A stretch of 64,000 nucleotides of DNA from Chloracidobacterium thermophilum B (GTDB taxonomy: Bacteria > Acidobacteriota > Blastocatellia > Chloracidobacteriales > Chloracidobacteriaceae). The notes beneath the pieces are model-generated. The model made no database searches. It was given only the letters and a program-made list of their open reading frames with translations, and had not been told where the DNA came from. The stretch lies in NCBI RefSeq assembly GCF_000226295.1, contig NC_016024.1:541501-605500 (forward strand), in the 5' to 3' direction. Position 1 is the first letter of the stretch. Each line of letters starts with the position of its first letter. A program made the position numbers and the translations under genes. Shown here piece by piece: positions 42,828 through 52,940 of the stretch.

Positions 42828-45127
42828 GATTTCGTTCCAACCGGAGACGAACGTGCAACTCGATAAAGGCCAATACCCAGCAGCAGAAACACCGCGACAG
42901 CCCAGGCGTCGGCAAAGGCACCGTGTTCGAGCGCCGGGAAGTGTTCGGCCACGTTGAGCGTGGTCAGAAATCCGCCAGCGACAACCGTCAGGGCGGCCAG
43001 CAGCAGGCCTCCAATCGAGCCGCCAGCGATGAGTCCCGAACTGAACAGAACGCCACTCCCGGCCTCCGCTTCCGCTTCAGAAACCGCGCCGCCCGTTTGA
43101 CGGTCAACCAGCCAGCGGATGAAGCCTCCGACGAAAATTGCCGCCGAAGTCGAAAACGGCAGGTACAGTCCGACCGCAAACGGCAACGCCGCCACGCCGC
43201 ACAACTCCATGGTGATGGAAATAAACATGCCCAGCAGCACCAGTCCCCACGGGAGTTTCTGGGTCAGAATGCCGTCAATGATGAGCTTCATGAGGCTGGC
43301 TTTGGGGGCGGAGTAGGGCAGGTCGCGCCGGTCAAGCCGGTAGTGGGCCTGTCCCTGCTCGTCCACGAGATATTCCACGACCACTTCCGGCGACGTGGCC
43401 ACCTGCACGACACGGTAGGTCTGGTCATCGAGGCCGCGCAGGGTCCGGCCGGTGTCTGTGCCCTGTATGGGCCCGGTCGTTTCAACGAGCTGTCTGGTTT
43501 CAATCCCGCCCACGCCCGGATCAATGATGAACCGAATCTGTCCGGCGTCGTTGATGAGGTAGCGTCCGGGAAGCAGTCCCGCCGCCGGTTCGGTCACGTT
43601 GTGAATGCGGTAGGTTTTTCCGGCGAGCGTCACGGTACGGTTCTCGGTCGCTGTAGCCGTGTAGCCCGGTGCTTCCTTGGGGAAGTAAATCGTGTTCGAG
43701 TCGTTCAGAAACGAAAGCACCCAGCCGATGGCCAGCGCTGAGGTGGTCACACCGATGACCAGTCCGATTTGCTGCTGCCGTGGCGTAGCCCCAACCAGAA
43801 AGCCCGTTTTCAAATCCTGCGACGTTGCCCCGCCAATGGCCGCTGCAATACACACCACCGCGCCGACCGAGAGCGCCACGACCCGCGCTTCGATCCCGAC
43901 TTTCCCAATCGCCAGAAAGATAAGGCAGGTCAGCAGGATTGTGGCGACCGTCATGCCGGAAATCGGATTCGAGGAAGAGCCGATTTCGCCCGTAATCCGG
44001 GACGACACAGTGACGAAGAAAAAGCCAAAGGCGATGATCATCGCCGCTGCCAGCAGGCTGAACCCAAGCTCGCCCGCCGTGAAGTAAATGACGGTGCTGA
44101 GAATGATCCACAGCAGCCCGGCGCCGCCCAGAACGAAGTTCATCGGCAGGTCGTTTTCGGTCCGCACTACGGCCGTCGCGGCGGCGGCCTTGAAGCCCCC
44201 CACGCCGGCGCGGAAGGCGGACAGGATCATCGGCAGGGAGCGTACCAGGCTGATGATGCCGCCGGTGGCGACTGCGCCGGCCCCGATGTAAAGCACGAAG
44301 TTGGTCCGCACATCGCTGGGCGACATGTCCCGGATGAGCTTTGCTGCCGGGAACAGTGGTTCACTAAGGCCGCTGCCGAAAAAGACAATCGTCGGGATGA
44401 GCACCAGATACGACAACGCACCGCCGGCCAGCATAATCCCGGCCACCCGCGGCCCGATGATGTAGCCGACGCCCATCAGTTCCGGCGACACTTCGGCGCT
44501 GAGCGTCGCGCCGGGCAGCGCCTTGCCCAAGGCCTTTTCGGGATACTCTTTCCACAGGTGCAGCCCGGACATCAGGAACTTGTACAGCAGCGCCAGCCCG
44601 AAGCCTCCAAAGACGAGCCTGGCCTGGCTACCGCCCTTTTCGCCGACGATGAGCACTTCGGCGCAGGCCGTGCCTTCGGGATAGGTCAGCTTGCCGTGTT
44701 CCTTGACGATGAGCGCCCGCCGGAGGGGAATCATCAGCAGGACGCCCAACCAACCGCCGGTCAGCGCCGTCAGGGTCGTGCGCGACAGATCGAGTGCATA
44801 GCCCATCAGCAACAGCGCCGGCACGGTAAAGACGACGCCCGCCGCGACCGATTCGCCGGCCGAGCCAATCGTCTGCGTCATGTTGTTTTCGAGAATGGAA
44901 CTTTTGCCCAGCGCCCGGAAAATCGTGATGGAAAGGACGGCAATCGGAATCGAGGCCGATACCGTCAGACCGACCTTGAGCGCCAGATAAACGGAAGACG
45001 CCCCGAAGACGATCCCCAGAATGACGCCGACGAGGACGCTGCGCAGGGTAAATTCCGGCAGGACGGCTTCGCTGGCCACAAAGGGCTGGAAGTGCGTCGC
45101 CGCCGGTGACTCAACTTGGGTGGACAT
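42824..45127 (-). CDS. OPT-family oligopeptide transporter with soluble insertion
   Basis: A 767-residue membrane protein of the OPT family. Family blocks are visible: FGASSVYLALKVGLTVSASI, NNMTQTIGSAGESVAAGVVF, and KLTYPEGTACAEVL. About 14 helices are expected. Between the helix near VLSFLNDSN and the block SLMKLIIDGILTQKLPWGLV lies an unusual hydrophilic stretch of about 110 residues (NRTVTLAGKTYRIHN onwards), which looks like a small beta domain. Substrates may be oligopeptides or metal chelates. It overlaps the DUF2330-like gene by 4 bases. Confidence 0.88.
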   Translation of the reverse strand: MSTQVESPAATHFQPFVASEAVLPEFTLRSVLVGVILGIVFGASSVYLALKVGLTVSASIPIAVLSITIFRALGKSSILENNMTQTIGSAGESVAAGVVFTVPALLLMGYALDLSRTTLTALTGGWLGVLLMIPLRRALIVKEHGKLTYPEGTACAEVLIVGEKGGSQARLVFGGFGLALLYKFLMSGLHLWKEYPEKALGKALPGATLSAEVSPELMGVGYIIGPRVAGIMLAGGALSYLVLIPTIVFFGSGLSEPLFPAAKLIRDMSPSDVRTNFVLYIGAGAVATGGIISLVRSLPMILSAFRAGVGGFKAAAATAVVRTENDLPMNFVLGGAGLLWIILSTVIYFTAGELGFSLLAAAMIIAFGFFFVTVSSRITGEIGSSSNPISGMTVATILLTCLIFLAIGKVGIEARVVALSVGAVVCIAAAIGGATSQDLKTGFLVGATPRQQQIGLVIGVTTSALAIGWVLSFLNDSNTIYFPKEAPGYTATATENRTVTLAGKTYRIHNVTEPAAGLLPGRYLINDAGQIRFIIDPGVGGIETRQLVETTGPIQGTDTGRTLRGLDDQTYRVVQVATSPEVVVEYLVDEQGQAHYRLDRRDLPYSAPKASLMKLIIDGILTQKLPWGLVLLGMFISITMELCGVAALPFAVGLYLPFSTSAAIFVGGFIRWLVDRQTGGAVSEAEAEAGSGVLFSSGLIAGGSIGGLLLAALTVVAGGFLTTLNVAEHFPALEHGAFADAWAVAVFLLLGIGLYRVARSSPVGTKS

Positions 45128-45159
45128 GGGTGAGTTTGGCTCCAGTTCGGGCAGGGGGT

Positions 45160-46830
45160 TCAGGTCTTCTTGCGTTGGAAGGCCTCGCCGGGAAGCCAGT
45201 CGGGCATCGCCGGGTCATCGGCAACGGTGGCCACGATGAGCAGGGCAAACTGCGCATGCTGGGCCGCCCCCCGAAAGTCCCAGTCTTCCTGAATGGTGTC
45301 CGTGGGTTGGTGGTAGTCGCGGCGCACGTAGGTGTCAAACCGCTGTTTGCCCCAGCCTTCCGGTTTGCCTTCGACTTCGACGCCAAAGTTGAGCGACAGA
45401 CACGGTACACCGGCCTTGGCAAAGCAGAAGTGGTCAGAGCGGAAAAATGAGCCGTTCTGGGGGAACGGGTCCGGCTTCATCACCAGCCCCTCCAGTTTGG
45501 CCAGCGCGTCAATGGTTTTGCCAAGCGTCGAACGCTCCGCCCCCAGCGGAACGAAATCGCGGGTGCGCCCAAAGACATTGACTTCGTCGAGGTTGATGTT
45601 GGCTGCCGTTTTTTCGAGGGGAATGAGGGGGTGTTCGCAGTAATACTGCGCCCCCAGCAGGCCCTGTTCTTCGGCCGTGACCGACAAAAACAGCACTGAT
45701 CGGCGCGGACGCCAGTCTGATTTCCCCAACGCCTCGGCCATCGCCAGCAGAGCTGCCACGCCCGAAGCATTGTCCAGCGCGCCACGGTAAATCAGCCGTT
45801 GCCCGGAAGCCGGGTCTTCCTTGACGCCAAAGTGGTCGTAGTGCGCCGTGACGACAACACATTCATCGCGCAACTTCTCGTCACGCCCTGGCAGCCACCC
45901 GACGACATTCGGTGACTCAAGTGTGGACACTTCACTTTTCAGGTGCAGCGAAAGGGTCGTGTCGAGCGGCACCGGGCGGAAGTCCCGCCGTTCGGCCTGC
46001 TCGATGAGCGTGGCCAGCCGCTTGCCGCCGAGCTGGGCAATCCGCACGGCTGCATCATCGGTAATCCACGATTTCAAGGCCACGACCGGCGGGGAGTTGG
46101 CATCCCGGACGAGTTCCGACCGCGTGCCGGTGTTGGAGCTTTGGACCACCTGCCACGGATAGGTGGCGCTCTCGGTCGTGTGAATGAGCAGCACCCCGCG
46201 CGCGCCCTGGCGGGCGGCTTCCTCGTACTTGTACGTCCAACGCCCGTAGTAGGTCAGCGTCCGCCCCTGAAAAATGGACGGGTTGTGCAGTCCCGGATCG
46301 TTGACCAGCAGCATGACGATCTTGCCGCGCACGTCCACGTCCTTGTAGTCGTTCCAGTCATATTCCGGTGCGACGATGCCGTAGCCGGCAAAGACAACCG
46401 GAACATCATCGAACCGGACTTCAGGCAGGCACTCACCGGATTGCGCCGTGAACTCCGTCCCATACGCCAGTTCGACGGTTGCCCCGGACGCTGCGCGAAA
46501 GGTCATCGTGGTTGGGATGGCGCGCAGATTGACAATAGGCACGTTCTGGAAATACGAGCCGCCAAGCGGCTCCAGCCCGTAGGTCTGGAACTGGGCGGCG
46601 ATGTACTTCGCCGTAAGGAGTCCGCCGCGCGTGCCAGGGGCGCGGCCTTCAAACAGATCATCGGAAAGCAGTTCAGTGTGGGCGCGCAAGGTGGCCGGTT
46701 GAATCCGGGCCAAAATGGCGCGGACTTCGGCCGGGACGGAGACGGTTTCCGTTGCCCTGACCGGCATGCCAATCTGGATGACCAGCCACAGCAGCCACCA
46801 GCCCGCAACGCCCAGGCGCAGCGTTTTCAT
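45160..46830 (-). CDS. M28 family zinc aminopeptidase, exported, with PA domain
   Basis: A 556-residue protein from ATG 46830 (GAGGA about 10 bases upstream), which starts a signal peptide (about 1-28). A PA-domain-like insert (about 130-260, with VVFAGYGIVAPEYDWNDYKD) precedes the M28 catalytic core. Zinc ligands are in TAHYDHFGV, RGALDNASGVAALL, TAEEQGLLG, and the late His in RRDYHQPTDTIQ. It probably trims peptides in the periplasm. It lies 33 bp upstream of the OPT-transporter gene, so peptide release and uptake may be linked. Confidence 0.88.
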   Translation of the reverse strand: MKTLRLGVAGWWLLWLVIQIGMPVRATETVSVPAEVRAILARIQPATLRAHTELLSDDLFEGRAPGTRGGLLTAKYIAAQFQTYGLEPLGGSYFQNVPIVNLRAIPTTMTFRAASGATVELAYGTEFTAQSGECLPEVRFDDVPVVFAGYGIVAPEYDWNDYKDVDVRGKIVMLLVNDPGLHNPSIFQGRTLTYYGRWTYKYEEAARQGARGVLLIHTTESATYPWQVVQSSNTGTRSELVRDANSPPVVALKSWITDDAAVRIAQLGGKRLATLIEQAERRDFRPVPLDTTLSLHLKSEVSTLESPNVVGWLPGRDEKLRDECVVVTAHYDHFGVKEDPASGQRLIYRGALDNASGVAALLAMAEALGKSDWRPRRSVLFLSVTAEEQGLLGAQYYCEHPLIPLEKTAANINLDEVNVFGRTRDFVPLGAERSTLGKTIDALAKLEGLVMKPDPFPQNGSFFRSDHFCFAKAGVPCLSLNFGVEVEGKPEGWGKQRFDTYVRRDYHQPTDTIQEDWDFRGAAQHAQFALLIVATVADDPAMPDWLPGEAFQRKKT

Positions 46831-47026
46831 TACGGTCTGTCCTCGTGGAAACCAAAAGGTTGCCGATATTTGACGAACATCAAACGGTAGCGGCATTCTC
46901 ATGCCAACGCCGGTGGAATTTCAACGGCAAAAACACGTTCTGCCAGACTCATCCCGCTGAAAAAACACCTGATGCCTGGGCGGTTGCTTTCACGGACGGT
47001 TGGCTCGCAAGATTTTGGGGGGCAGC

Positions 47027-48247
47027 ATGCAGCCTGGTGACACGCTGGGGCCATACACTCTTGTCCGCCTGCTCGGACGGGGCGCTTTTGGGCAGGTCTG
47101 GCTGGCGGAACGGCGCACGGCGCTGGCCGTGACGCGCGTGGCCCTCAAAATTCCGCTGGCAGACGATGTGGACCTCGATGCCATCCGCAAGGAGGCGTCC
47201 ATCTGGGCCCAGGCCAGCGGCCATCCCAACGTGCTGCCCATCATCGAGGCCGATATTTACGACGGCCAGGTGGTCATCGTCAGCGAGTACGCCCCGGACG
47301 GTTCGCTGGTGGACTGGCTGGTGCGGAAGGGCGGTGTCGTCAGCCTGCCGGAAGCCGCCAAAATGGTGGATGGGATTCTCGCCGGGCTGGAGCACCTGCA
47401 TGCGCGCCAGATCGTTCACCGCGACCTGAAGCCGGCCAACGTGCTGCTGCAAGGGGAAACGCCCCGGCTGGCGGACTTTGGCATTGCGCGGGTGGTGCGT
47501 GCCACCTCCCACACGGGACACATTGCCGGCACACCGGCTTACATGCCGCCGGAGGCCTTCGACGGCGTACGTACCGAGCAGGGCGATCTGTGGGCCGCCG
47601 GCGTGGTTTTCCAGCAGCTCATCACCGGCAGGTTGCCGTTTCCACAGGCCGACCTGCCCTCTCTGATGGCGGCTATTCTCACCCGCGAGCCGGCACCGCT
47701 TCCGGCTGATTTTCCGCCTGCTGTGCGGTCATTTCTGGCGACGGCGCTGTGCAAGGACCCGGCGCACCGTTTTGCCACAGCCACGGCGATGCGGCGGGCG
47801 TTGGCGCAGGCCGTTGCGGCGTCAGCCCCGGTCGGGGCCTGGGGGGCGTCCCCGGCGACAGCGCCGGCGCGTCCGGCCACCGACAGCCGGGCGGCCGCTG
47901 TCACCGTACCGGCGGCATCCGTTCCGGCGCCGGTTTCGACGCCGGCCGGGGCTGCTCCGTCTGCAATCCCGGCCACCCCGACCGCCGATACGCTGCCGCT
48001 GCCGCCGGACCGCGCTGCCGGCCTCGGCCCGGCAGCTTCCGCTGCCTTGGGCAGCCACAACAAAAACCGTCTGGACAGCGAGACCCCCGGCACAGAGAGC
48101 CGGGGCAACCAGGGCCGGGAAAGCCAGGGCCGGGAAAGTCAGGGTTGGTGGTGGATTGCGGCTGGTGTTGCCGTAACCCTGCTGTTGGGGGCGACATTGT
48201 TTCTGGCCCTGCTGGTCTATTTTCAGGGCCAGGCTTTCCGCTCCTAG
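47027..48247 (+). CDS. Ser/Thr protein kinase, ends at an in-frame TAG
   Basis: A 406-residue Hanks-type kinase from ATG 47027 (GGGGGG just upstream). Kinase motifs are GRGAFGQVWLA (Gly loop), VALKIP (lysine), EYAPDGSL, HRDLKPANVLL (catalytic loop), DFGIARV (metal) and PPEAFDG in place of APE. The catalytic domain spans about 10-265, followed by a Pro/Ala-rich juxtamembrane linker and one transmembrane helix (about 383-402). The frame stops at TAG 48245-48247. The same frame continues directly with a Pro-rich, SPOR-like and YARHG part, so this looks like the front portion of a longer receptor kinase. Confidence 0.87.
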   Translation: MQPGDTLGPYTLVRLLGRGAFGQVWLAERRTALAVTRVALKIPLADDVDLDAIRKEASIWAQASGHPNVLPIIEADIYDGQVVIVSEYAPDGSLVDWLVRKGGVVSLPEAAKMVDGILAGLEHLHARQIVHRDLKPANVLLQGETPRLADFGIARVVRATSHTGHIAGTPAYMPPEAFDGVRTEQGDLWAAGVVFQQLITGRLPFPQADLPSLMAAILTREPAPLPADFPPAVRSFLATALCKDPAHRFATATAMRRALAQAVAASAPVGAWGASPATAPARPATDSRAAAVTVPAASVPAPVSTPAGAAPSAIPATPTADTLPLPPDRAAGLGPAASAALGSHNKNRLDSETPGTESRGNQGRESQGRESQGWWWIAAGVAVTLLLGATLFLALLVYFQGQAFRS

Positions 48248-48262
48248 GCACAGCCGGCTCCT

Positions 48263-48964
48263 GTGCCGCCGGTTGTGGAACCGGCACCATCCCCGGCGCT
48301 CCCCACAAGGTCAGATACTCCGGCATTGGATACCCCGGCTGAACCTGCTGCCGAGCCACCCGCGCCGCCGACCTCCCTCGAACCGGGTTCGGAAGGGTTT
48401 TACGTCATTGCCTTCTCGGCCAAAACGGCCGAGGCTGCCGAAGCCAGAAAACAGTCCTATCTCAAGGCCGGCTTGCAGCCCTTTGTCGTCAAAACGGACG
48501 ACTGGACGAACTTCGAGCCGGGCTTTTACATCGTGGCGCTGGGGATTTACCCCACGGAAGCTGAGGCAAAGGCTGTCGCGTCACTGGCAAAGGAAAAGGG
48601 AATCAGTGCCTATACCAAAGCCTCCGGCCCGCCCCGCCAGCCCGAAGCTGCCGGCCCGGACGCCCCGAACCCGGATGACGTACCGGGGGATTTCCCGGAG
48701 GCTTCGCTGCGCGATCTCACCGATGATGACCTGCGCGACCTGACTGCAGAAGAGCTGCGTCTGATGCGCAACGAGATACTGGCGCGGCATGGCTATCGTT
48801 TTTCCGACCCGGAGTTGGCTGCGCACTTTGGCGCGCAGCCGTGGTACCATCCGACCGACGGCAATGCCGAAGACAAGCTGACCGCCGTTGAGCGCCGCAA
48901 TATCGAGCGGATTCGGCAGGCTGAAAAACAGGCCAGAGCGGCTGAACGAACCCCCAGGGATTGA
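48263..48964 (+). CDS. SPOR-like / YARHG protein, in frame with the kinase after a TAG
   Basis: A 233-residue frame beginning at GTG 48263 with no ribosome site. A Pro-rich stretch is followed by a SPOR-like domain (about 45-118: [37 protein letters not shown]) and a YARHG domain (about 160-215: [25 protein letters not shown]). The 15 bases between the kinase stop and this GTG code in frame for AQPAP, without further stops. It is most simply the extracytoplasmic part of the kinase, separated by a nonsense codon or by a sequencing error. Confidence 0.7.
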   Translation: MPPVVEPAPSPALPTRSDTPALDTPAEPAAEPPAPPTSLEPGSEGFYVIAFSAKTAEAAEARKQSYLKAGLQPFVVKTDDWTNFEPGFYIVALGIYPTEAEAKAVASLAKEKGISAYTKASGPPRQPEAAGPDAPNPDDVPGDFPEASLRDLTDDDLRDLTAEELRLMRNEILARHGYRFSDPELAAHFGAQPWYHPTDGNAEDKLTAVERRNIERIRQAEKQARAAERTPRD

Positions 48965-49151
48965 AATCCTGAGAAGTTGGAGCCAGCGTGTACGCCCAGG
49001 GGCGTCGCATCCACCCCGACCGCCTATTGAGACGACCCGGGCAAAGGGCTATCGTCAATCATCTCACCTGCGATGTGGCCGTTGCTCCGACCGGCCACGA
49101 ACTGTCGCGCTGCTGCCCGGCGCCGACTGCTACCGAGCGAGGTATCTGGCC

Positions 49152-50564
49152 GTGGACAAGGAATTCGCTGCTCTCGAAGAAGCTCTCGAACGTATCTGGG
49201 AAATCGCCCGTGGGTTTGGTCTCGACCCGTTTCCGGTGAACTTTGAGATCGTACCGGCAACGGTGATGTACGAGATTGGCTCGTATGCACTGCCGGGCCG
49301 TTTCTCCCACTGGACGTTCGGCAAGGCTTACCACCGGATGAAAACGATGTACGACTTCGGGCTGTCGCGCATTTATGAAGTCGTCATCAACACGAACCCG
49401 GCCTATGGCTTCCTGCTTGAAACCAACTCACCGCTCCAGAACAAGCTCGTGATGGCGCATGTGCTGGGGCATGTCGATTTCTTCAAGCACAACGCCTACT
49501 TTGCCCACACCAACCGGCGGATGGTGGATGAAGTCAACCTGCATGCGGCGCGTATTGAGGAGTATGAGTTCAAGTACGGCCGCAAGACCGTCGAGGCTTT
49601 TCTGGATGCCGTGCTCTCCATCGAGGAGCACATAGACCCCAACTTTTTCATTCGCAAGGAACGTGACCTGCCCCCGCCGCCGGAGAAAAAAAGCACCAGC
49701 GGCCGGGAAAATCCCTTTGAGGACATCCTGCGGTTGGGCGAGAAGCCGGCCGGCGAGACGGCACCGCCGCCGAAACGCAAGCCGGGCGAGCTGGTCTATC
49801 CCGAAAAAGACCTCGTCTGGTTCATTGCCAACTATTCCCCTGTGCTCGAAGAATGGCAGCGCGACGTGATGATGATGATTCACGACGAAATGCTCTATTT
49901 CGTGCCGCAGATGCAGACGAAAATCATGAACGAAGGCTGGGCCAGCTATTGGCATGCCCGCATCATGCGCGAACTGTGCGAGGGCACAGATGAATTCGTT
50001 GAGTTTGCCGAACTGCACGCTTCGGTCGTCTCACCCCACAAGGGGCAGCTCAATCCCTACTATCTGGGCTACAAAATCTTTGAAGACATCGAGCGCCGCT
50101 GGGACAACCCGACGGCCGAGGAACGGGAAGCCTACGGCCGTCCCGGTGGGCAGGGGCGCGAAAAAATCTTCGAGGTGCGGGAAGTGGAAAGTGACGTGTC
50201 CTTCCTGCGTAACTACCTGACGGAAGAGCTGGTCGAAGAACTCGATCTTTATGTCTATGAACTCGTGGATGACGAGGAGTGGACGATCACGGAAAAACGC
50301 TGGGAGCGCGTCCGTGACCAGTTGGTGGCCAATATGACCAACTTCGGCTTCCCGTACATCGAAGTTACGGATGGGGATTACAACCGAAACCGCGAGTTGT
50401 ACCTGACCCATCGGTTTGAGGGGGTGGAACTGGACCTCAAATACGCGCGCAAGGTGCTGGAATACATCTACACCCTGTGGGGGCGGCCGGTGCACCTGGA
50501 AACCCGCGCGGACAATGAGCCACTCGTCCTGCACTATGACGGAAGCAGCCACGACGAAGACTAG
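49152..50564 (+). CDS. SpoVR family protein
   Basis: A 470-residue protein from GTG 49152 with GAGG about 9 bases upstream. Family blocks include [67 protein letters not shown] and [14 protein letters not shown]. SpoVR proteins are conserved in bacteria with and without spores; in E. coli YcgB is tied to a stress-kinase operon with YeaG/YeaH. Neither partner is next to it here. The upstream part of the open frame (48888-49151) is not family-like. Confidence 0.9.
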   Translation: MDKEFAALEEALERIWEIARGFGLDPFPVNFEIVPATVMYEIGSYALPGRFSHWTFGKAYHRMKTMYDFGLSRIYEVVINTNPAYGFLLETNSPLQNKLVMAHVLGHVDFFKHNAYFAHTNRRMVDEVNLHAARIEEYEFKYGRKTVEAFLDAVLSIEEHIDPNFFIRKERDLPPPPEKKSTSGRENPFEDILRLGEKPAGETAPPPKRKPGELVYPEKDLVWFIANYSPVLEEWQRDVMMMIHDEMLYFVPQMQTKIMNEGWASYWHARIMRELCEGTDEFVEFAELHASVVSPHKGQLNPYYLGYKIFEDIERRWDNPTAEEREAYGRPGGQGREKIFEVREVESDVSFLRNYLTEELVEELDLYVYELVDDEEWTITEKRWERVRDQLVANMTNFGFPYIEVTDGDYNRNRELYLTHRFEGVELDLKYARKVLEYIYTLWGRPVHLETRADNEPLVLHYDGSSHDED

Positions 50565-50644
50565 TGCGCTGCCCTGGCTTGTATTGGACGTGCCTTGTCC
50601 ACCACACTTCAGGCCCTGATTGAAACCAAGGGAGGGATACCACT

Positions 50645-52000
50645 GTGCGTGGTGAATACCAGACACTTCGTATGCTGGCCTGTGCTGGCAAGATCACTGA
50701 GGAGATGATCGCCGTCGCCGAGGACGAGCGGCTCGACCCGGAATTCATCCGGCAGGGGCTGGCCGACGGCACCATCGTCATCCCTAAAAACATTCGTCAC
50801 CACTTTCGTCCAATCGGCATTGGCAAGGGACTCCGCACGAAGGTCAATGCCAACATTGGCGCGTCGGGCTACCACCAACTGCTCGAAGAGGAAATCGCCA
50901 AGCTGCACGCCGCCGTGCAGTACGGGGCCGACAGCGTCATGGACCTCTCGACCGGGACGGATTTGGACCTGATCCGTGAAACGCTCATCCGGGAAAGCCC
51001 GCTCATGCTGGGCACGGTGCCCATTTACCAGGTCGCTGCAGAGGGTTCGATTCTGAAAATGGACCCGGAAGAGTTGTTTGCCGTCATCGAGAAGCAGGCG
51101 CAGCAGGGCGTGGATTACATGACCGTCCACTGCGGGGTGACGAAGGAAACAGTCCGAAAACTGCGCCAGCACCAGCGCATCGAGGGAATTGTCAGCCGGG
51201 GCGGGGCACTGCTGGCGGCCTACATTGAAGCCACCGGCAATGAAAATCCGCTCTATGAACAGTTTGACCGCCTGTGCGACATCTTTGCCCGCTACGACGT
51301 GACCTTTTCGCTGGGCGACGGTCTGCGTCCGGGTGCGACAAGTGATGCCAGCGACCGGGGACAGTTGGCCGAGTTGCTGGTTTTGGGCGAACTTGTGGCG
51401 CGCGCGCGGGAGAAGGGTTGCCAGGTGATGGTGGAAGGCCCGGGCCACGTGCCGCTCGACCAGATCGTGGCCAACGTACAGCTTCAGAAGCGCGTCTGTG
51501 ACGGAGCGCCGTTTTATGTGCTGGGGCCGCTGACCTGCGATGTTGCGCCCGGTTACGACCACATCACGGGCGCTATCGGCGGTGCGATTGCTGCCGCTGC
51601 CGGCACGGACATGCTGTGCTACGTCACTCCGGCCGAGCACCTGCGGCTGCCCGACCGGCAGGATGTCATTGAAGGCGTGATCGCAACGCGCATTGCCGCT
51701 CACTCCGGGGATTTGGTGAAGGGCGTCAAGGGGGCCAAGGCCTGGAACGATCAGATGTCCCGCTACCGCAAGCAGCTCGACTGGGACGGAATGTTCCGGT
51801 TGGCGATGGATCCCGAAAAGGCGCGGCGCTACAAGGAAGAATCCGAAGCCGCCAATGCCAAGGTCTGCTCGATGTGTGGCAGCCTCTGCTCCATCAACAT
51901 TGACAACGCGGCCATCGGGAAGTTTTCCGGGCAGAAGCCGGATACCTCAGAGAAGTTTCTGACCCCGCGCCCGGCAGCCGCCGTGGCCGGTAGGGACTGA
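50645..52000 (+). CDS. thiC: Phosphomethylpyrimidine synthase ThiC
   Basis: A 451-residue radical SAM enzyme that rearranges aminoimidazole ribotide to HMP-phosphate in thiamine synthesis. Start GTG 50645 follows GGGAGGG. Conserved blocks are [67 protein letters not shown], and the C-terminal [4Fe-4S] motif CSMCGSLC. The 80 bp upstream show no TPP riboswitch. No other thi gene is adjacent. Confidence 0.95.
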   Translation: MRGEYQTLRMLACAGKITEEMIAVAEDERLDPEFIRQGLADGTIVIPKNIRHHFRPIGIGKGLRTKVNANIGASGYHQLLEEEIAKLHAAVQYGADSVMDLSTGTDLDLIRETLIRESPLMLGTVPIYQVAAEGSILKMDPEELFAVIEKQAQQGVDYMTVHCGVTKETVRKLRQHQRIEGIVSRGGALLAAYIEATGNENPLYEQFDRLCDIFARYDVTFSLGDGLRPGATSDASDRGQLAELLVLGELVARAREKGCQVMVEGPGHVPLDQIVANVQLQKRVCDGAPFYVLGPLTCDVAPGYDHITGAIGGAIAAAAGTDMLCYVTPAEHLRLPDRQDVIEGVIATRIAAHSGDLVKGVKGAKAWNDQMSRYRKQLDWDGMFRLAMDPEKARRYKEESEAANAKVCSMCGSLCSINIDNAAIGKFSGQKPDTSEKFLTPRPAAAVAGRD

Positions 52001-52032
52001 AGGATGTCGGGCTGGGCAAAACACAGAGAGAC

Positions 52033-52061
52033 TTGACAGCCAGTGGCATCCCGCCTACTCT
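52033..52061 (+). promoter_or_regulatory. Sigma-70-type promoter of the tRNA-Val/tRNA-Asp unit
   Basis: A perfect -35 TTGACA (52033-52038) and a -10-like TACTCT (52056-52061) are separated by 17 bp. Transcription would start near 52068, about 23 bp before tRNA-Val. Confidence 0.6.
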
Positions 52062-52090
52062 GGACGTTCTCCGACGCGGGGAGCGGTGAT

Positions 52091-52165
52091 GGGCGGTTAG
52101 CTCAGTGGTAGAGCATCGGTCTTACAAACCGGGGGTCACTGGTTCGAGCCCAGTACCGCCCACCA
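52091..52165 (+). tRNA. tRNA-Val (anticodon UAC)
   Basis: A cloverleaf with acceptor GGGCGGT pairing ACCGCCC, a TAGCTCAGTGGTAGAGC D arm, anticodon loop CTTACAA (UAC reads GUA), and a GGTTCGAGCC T arm. The 3' CCA is encoded (52163-52165). Confidence 0.97.
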
Positions 52166-52217
52166 CGTCGCAGCGCGGACAGGCGCGGTGGGACGTGAGC
52201 GGGGGAGAACAATTTGC

Positions 52218-52294
<77 letters not shown>

Positions 52295-52412
52295 CACATT
52301 TCAAGGGAACAAAGCCGTGCTTCGTTGTTGCTGAAGGACGGCTTTTCCTTTTGTTCAGAAACCCTTTGCCCCCCTGTGAAATGCCCCTGTCGCCGGTCAG
52401 TCTGCCAAGCTC

Positions 52413-52937
52413 ATGCCGTTCAGCCACATTGATGAAACCGGACGCCTCACGATGGTGGATGTCGGAGAAAAGCCAATCACCGACCGGACGGCGACGGCTT
52501 CGGGTGTGGTGTTGATGCGGCCGGAAACCGTGGCGGCCATTCGCGCCCGGACGACACCCAAGGGCGATCCGCTCGAAGCTGCCCGCCTGGCGGGCATCCT
52601 GGCGGCCAAACAAACCGACCGGCTGATTCCCCTGTGCCATACGCTGCCGCTGGCCTATGTCAACGTCGAACTGACGCTGGCGGCGGACCACATCCTCATC
52701 ACCGCGACGGCCCGGGCGCGAGCCAGCACGGGCGTCGAGATGGAGGCCCTGACCGCCGTCAGTGTGGCGGCACTTACCCTGTTTGACATGTGCAAGGCCA
52801 TTGACCGTACGATGCGGATTACGGACATTCAGGTGCGGTCAAAAACGGGCGGCGCGTCGGACTGGCCGGCGTCGGAGACGCCGACCTCGGACGTGCCACC
52901 ATCACCGGGCCTGACTTCCTCCGGGGCGGAAACGTAA
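52413..52937 (+). CDS. moaC: Cyclic pyranopterin monophosphate synthase MoaC
   Basis: A 174-residue molybdenum cofactor enzyme. Conserved blocks are [46 protein letters not shown] and [10 protein letters not shown]. It has a polar C-terminal tail longer than usual (about 20 residues rich in Ser, Pro and Thr). It is followed 3 bases later by a cheR-like gene. No other moa gene is present here. Confidence 0.94.
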   Translation: MPFSHIDETGRLTMVDVGEKPITDRTATASGVVLMRPETVAAIRARTTPKGDPLEAARLAGILAAKQTDRLIPLCHTLPLAYVNVELTLAADHILITATARARASTGVEMEALTAVSVAALTLFDMCKAIDRTMRITDIQVRSKTGGASDWPASETPTSDVPPSPGLTSSGAET

Positions 52938-52940
52938 GCG

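Noticed and set aside
50565-50644. TPP riboswitch before thiC
   Set aside because: Only 80 bp are available and no thi-box sequence (CTGAGA-type) or matching stems are visible.
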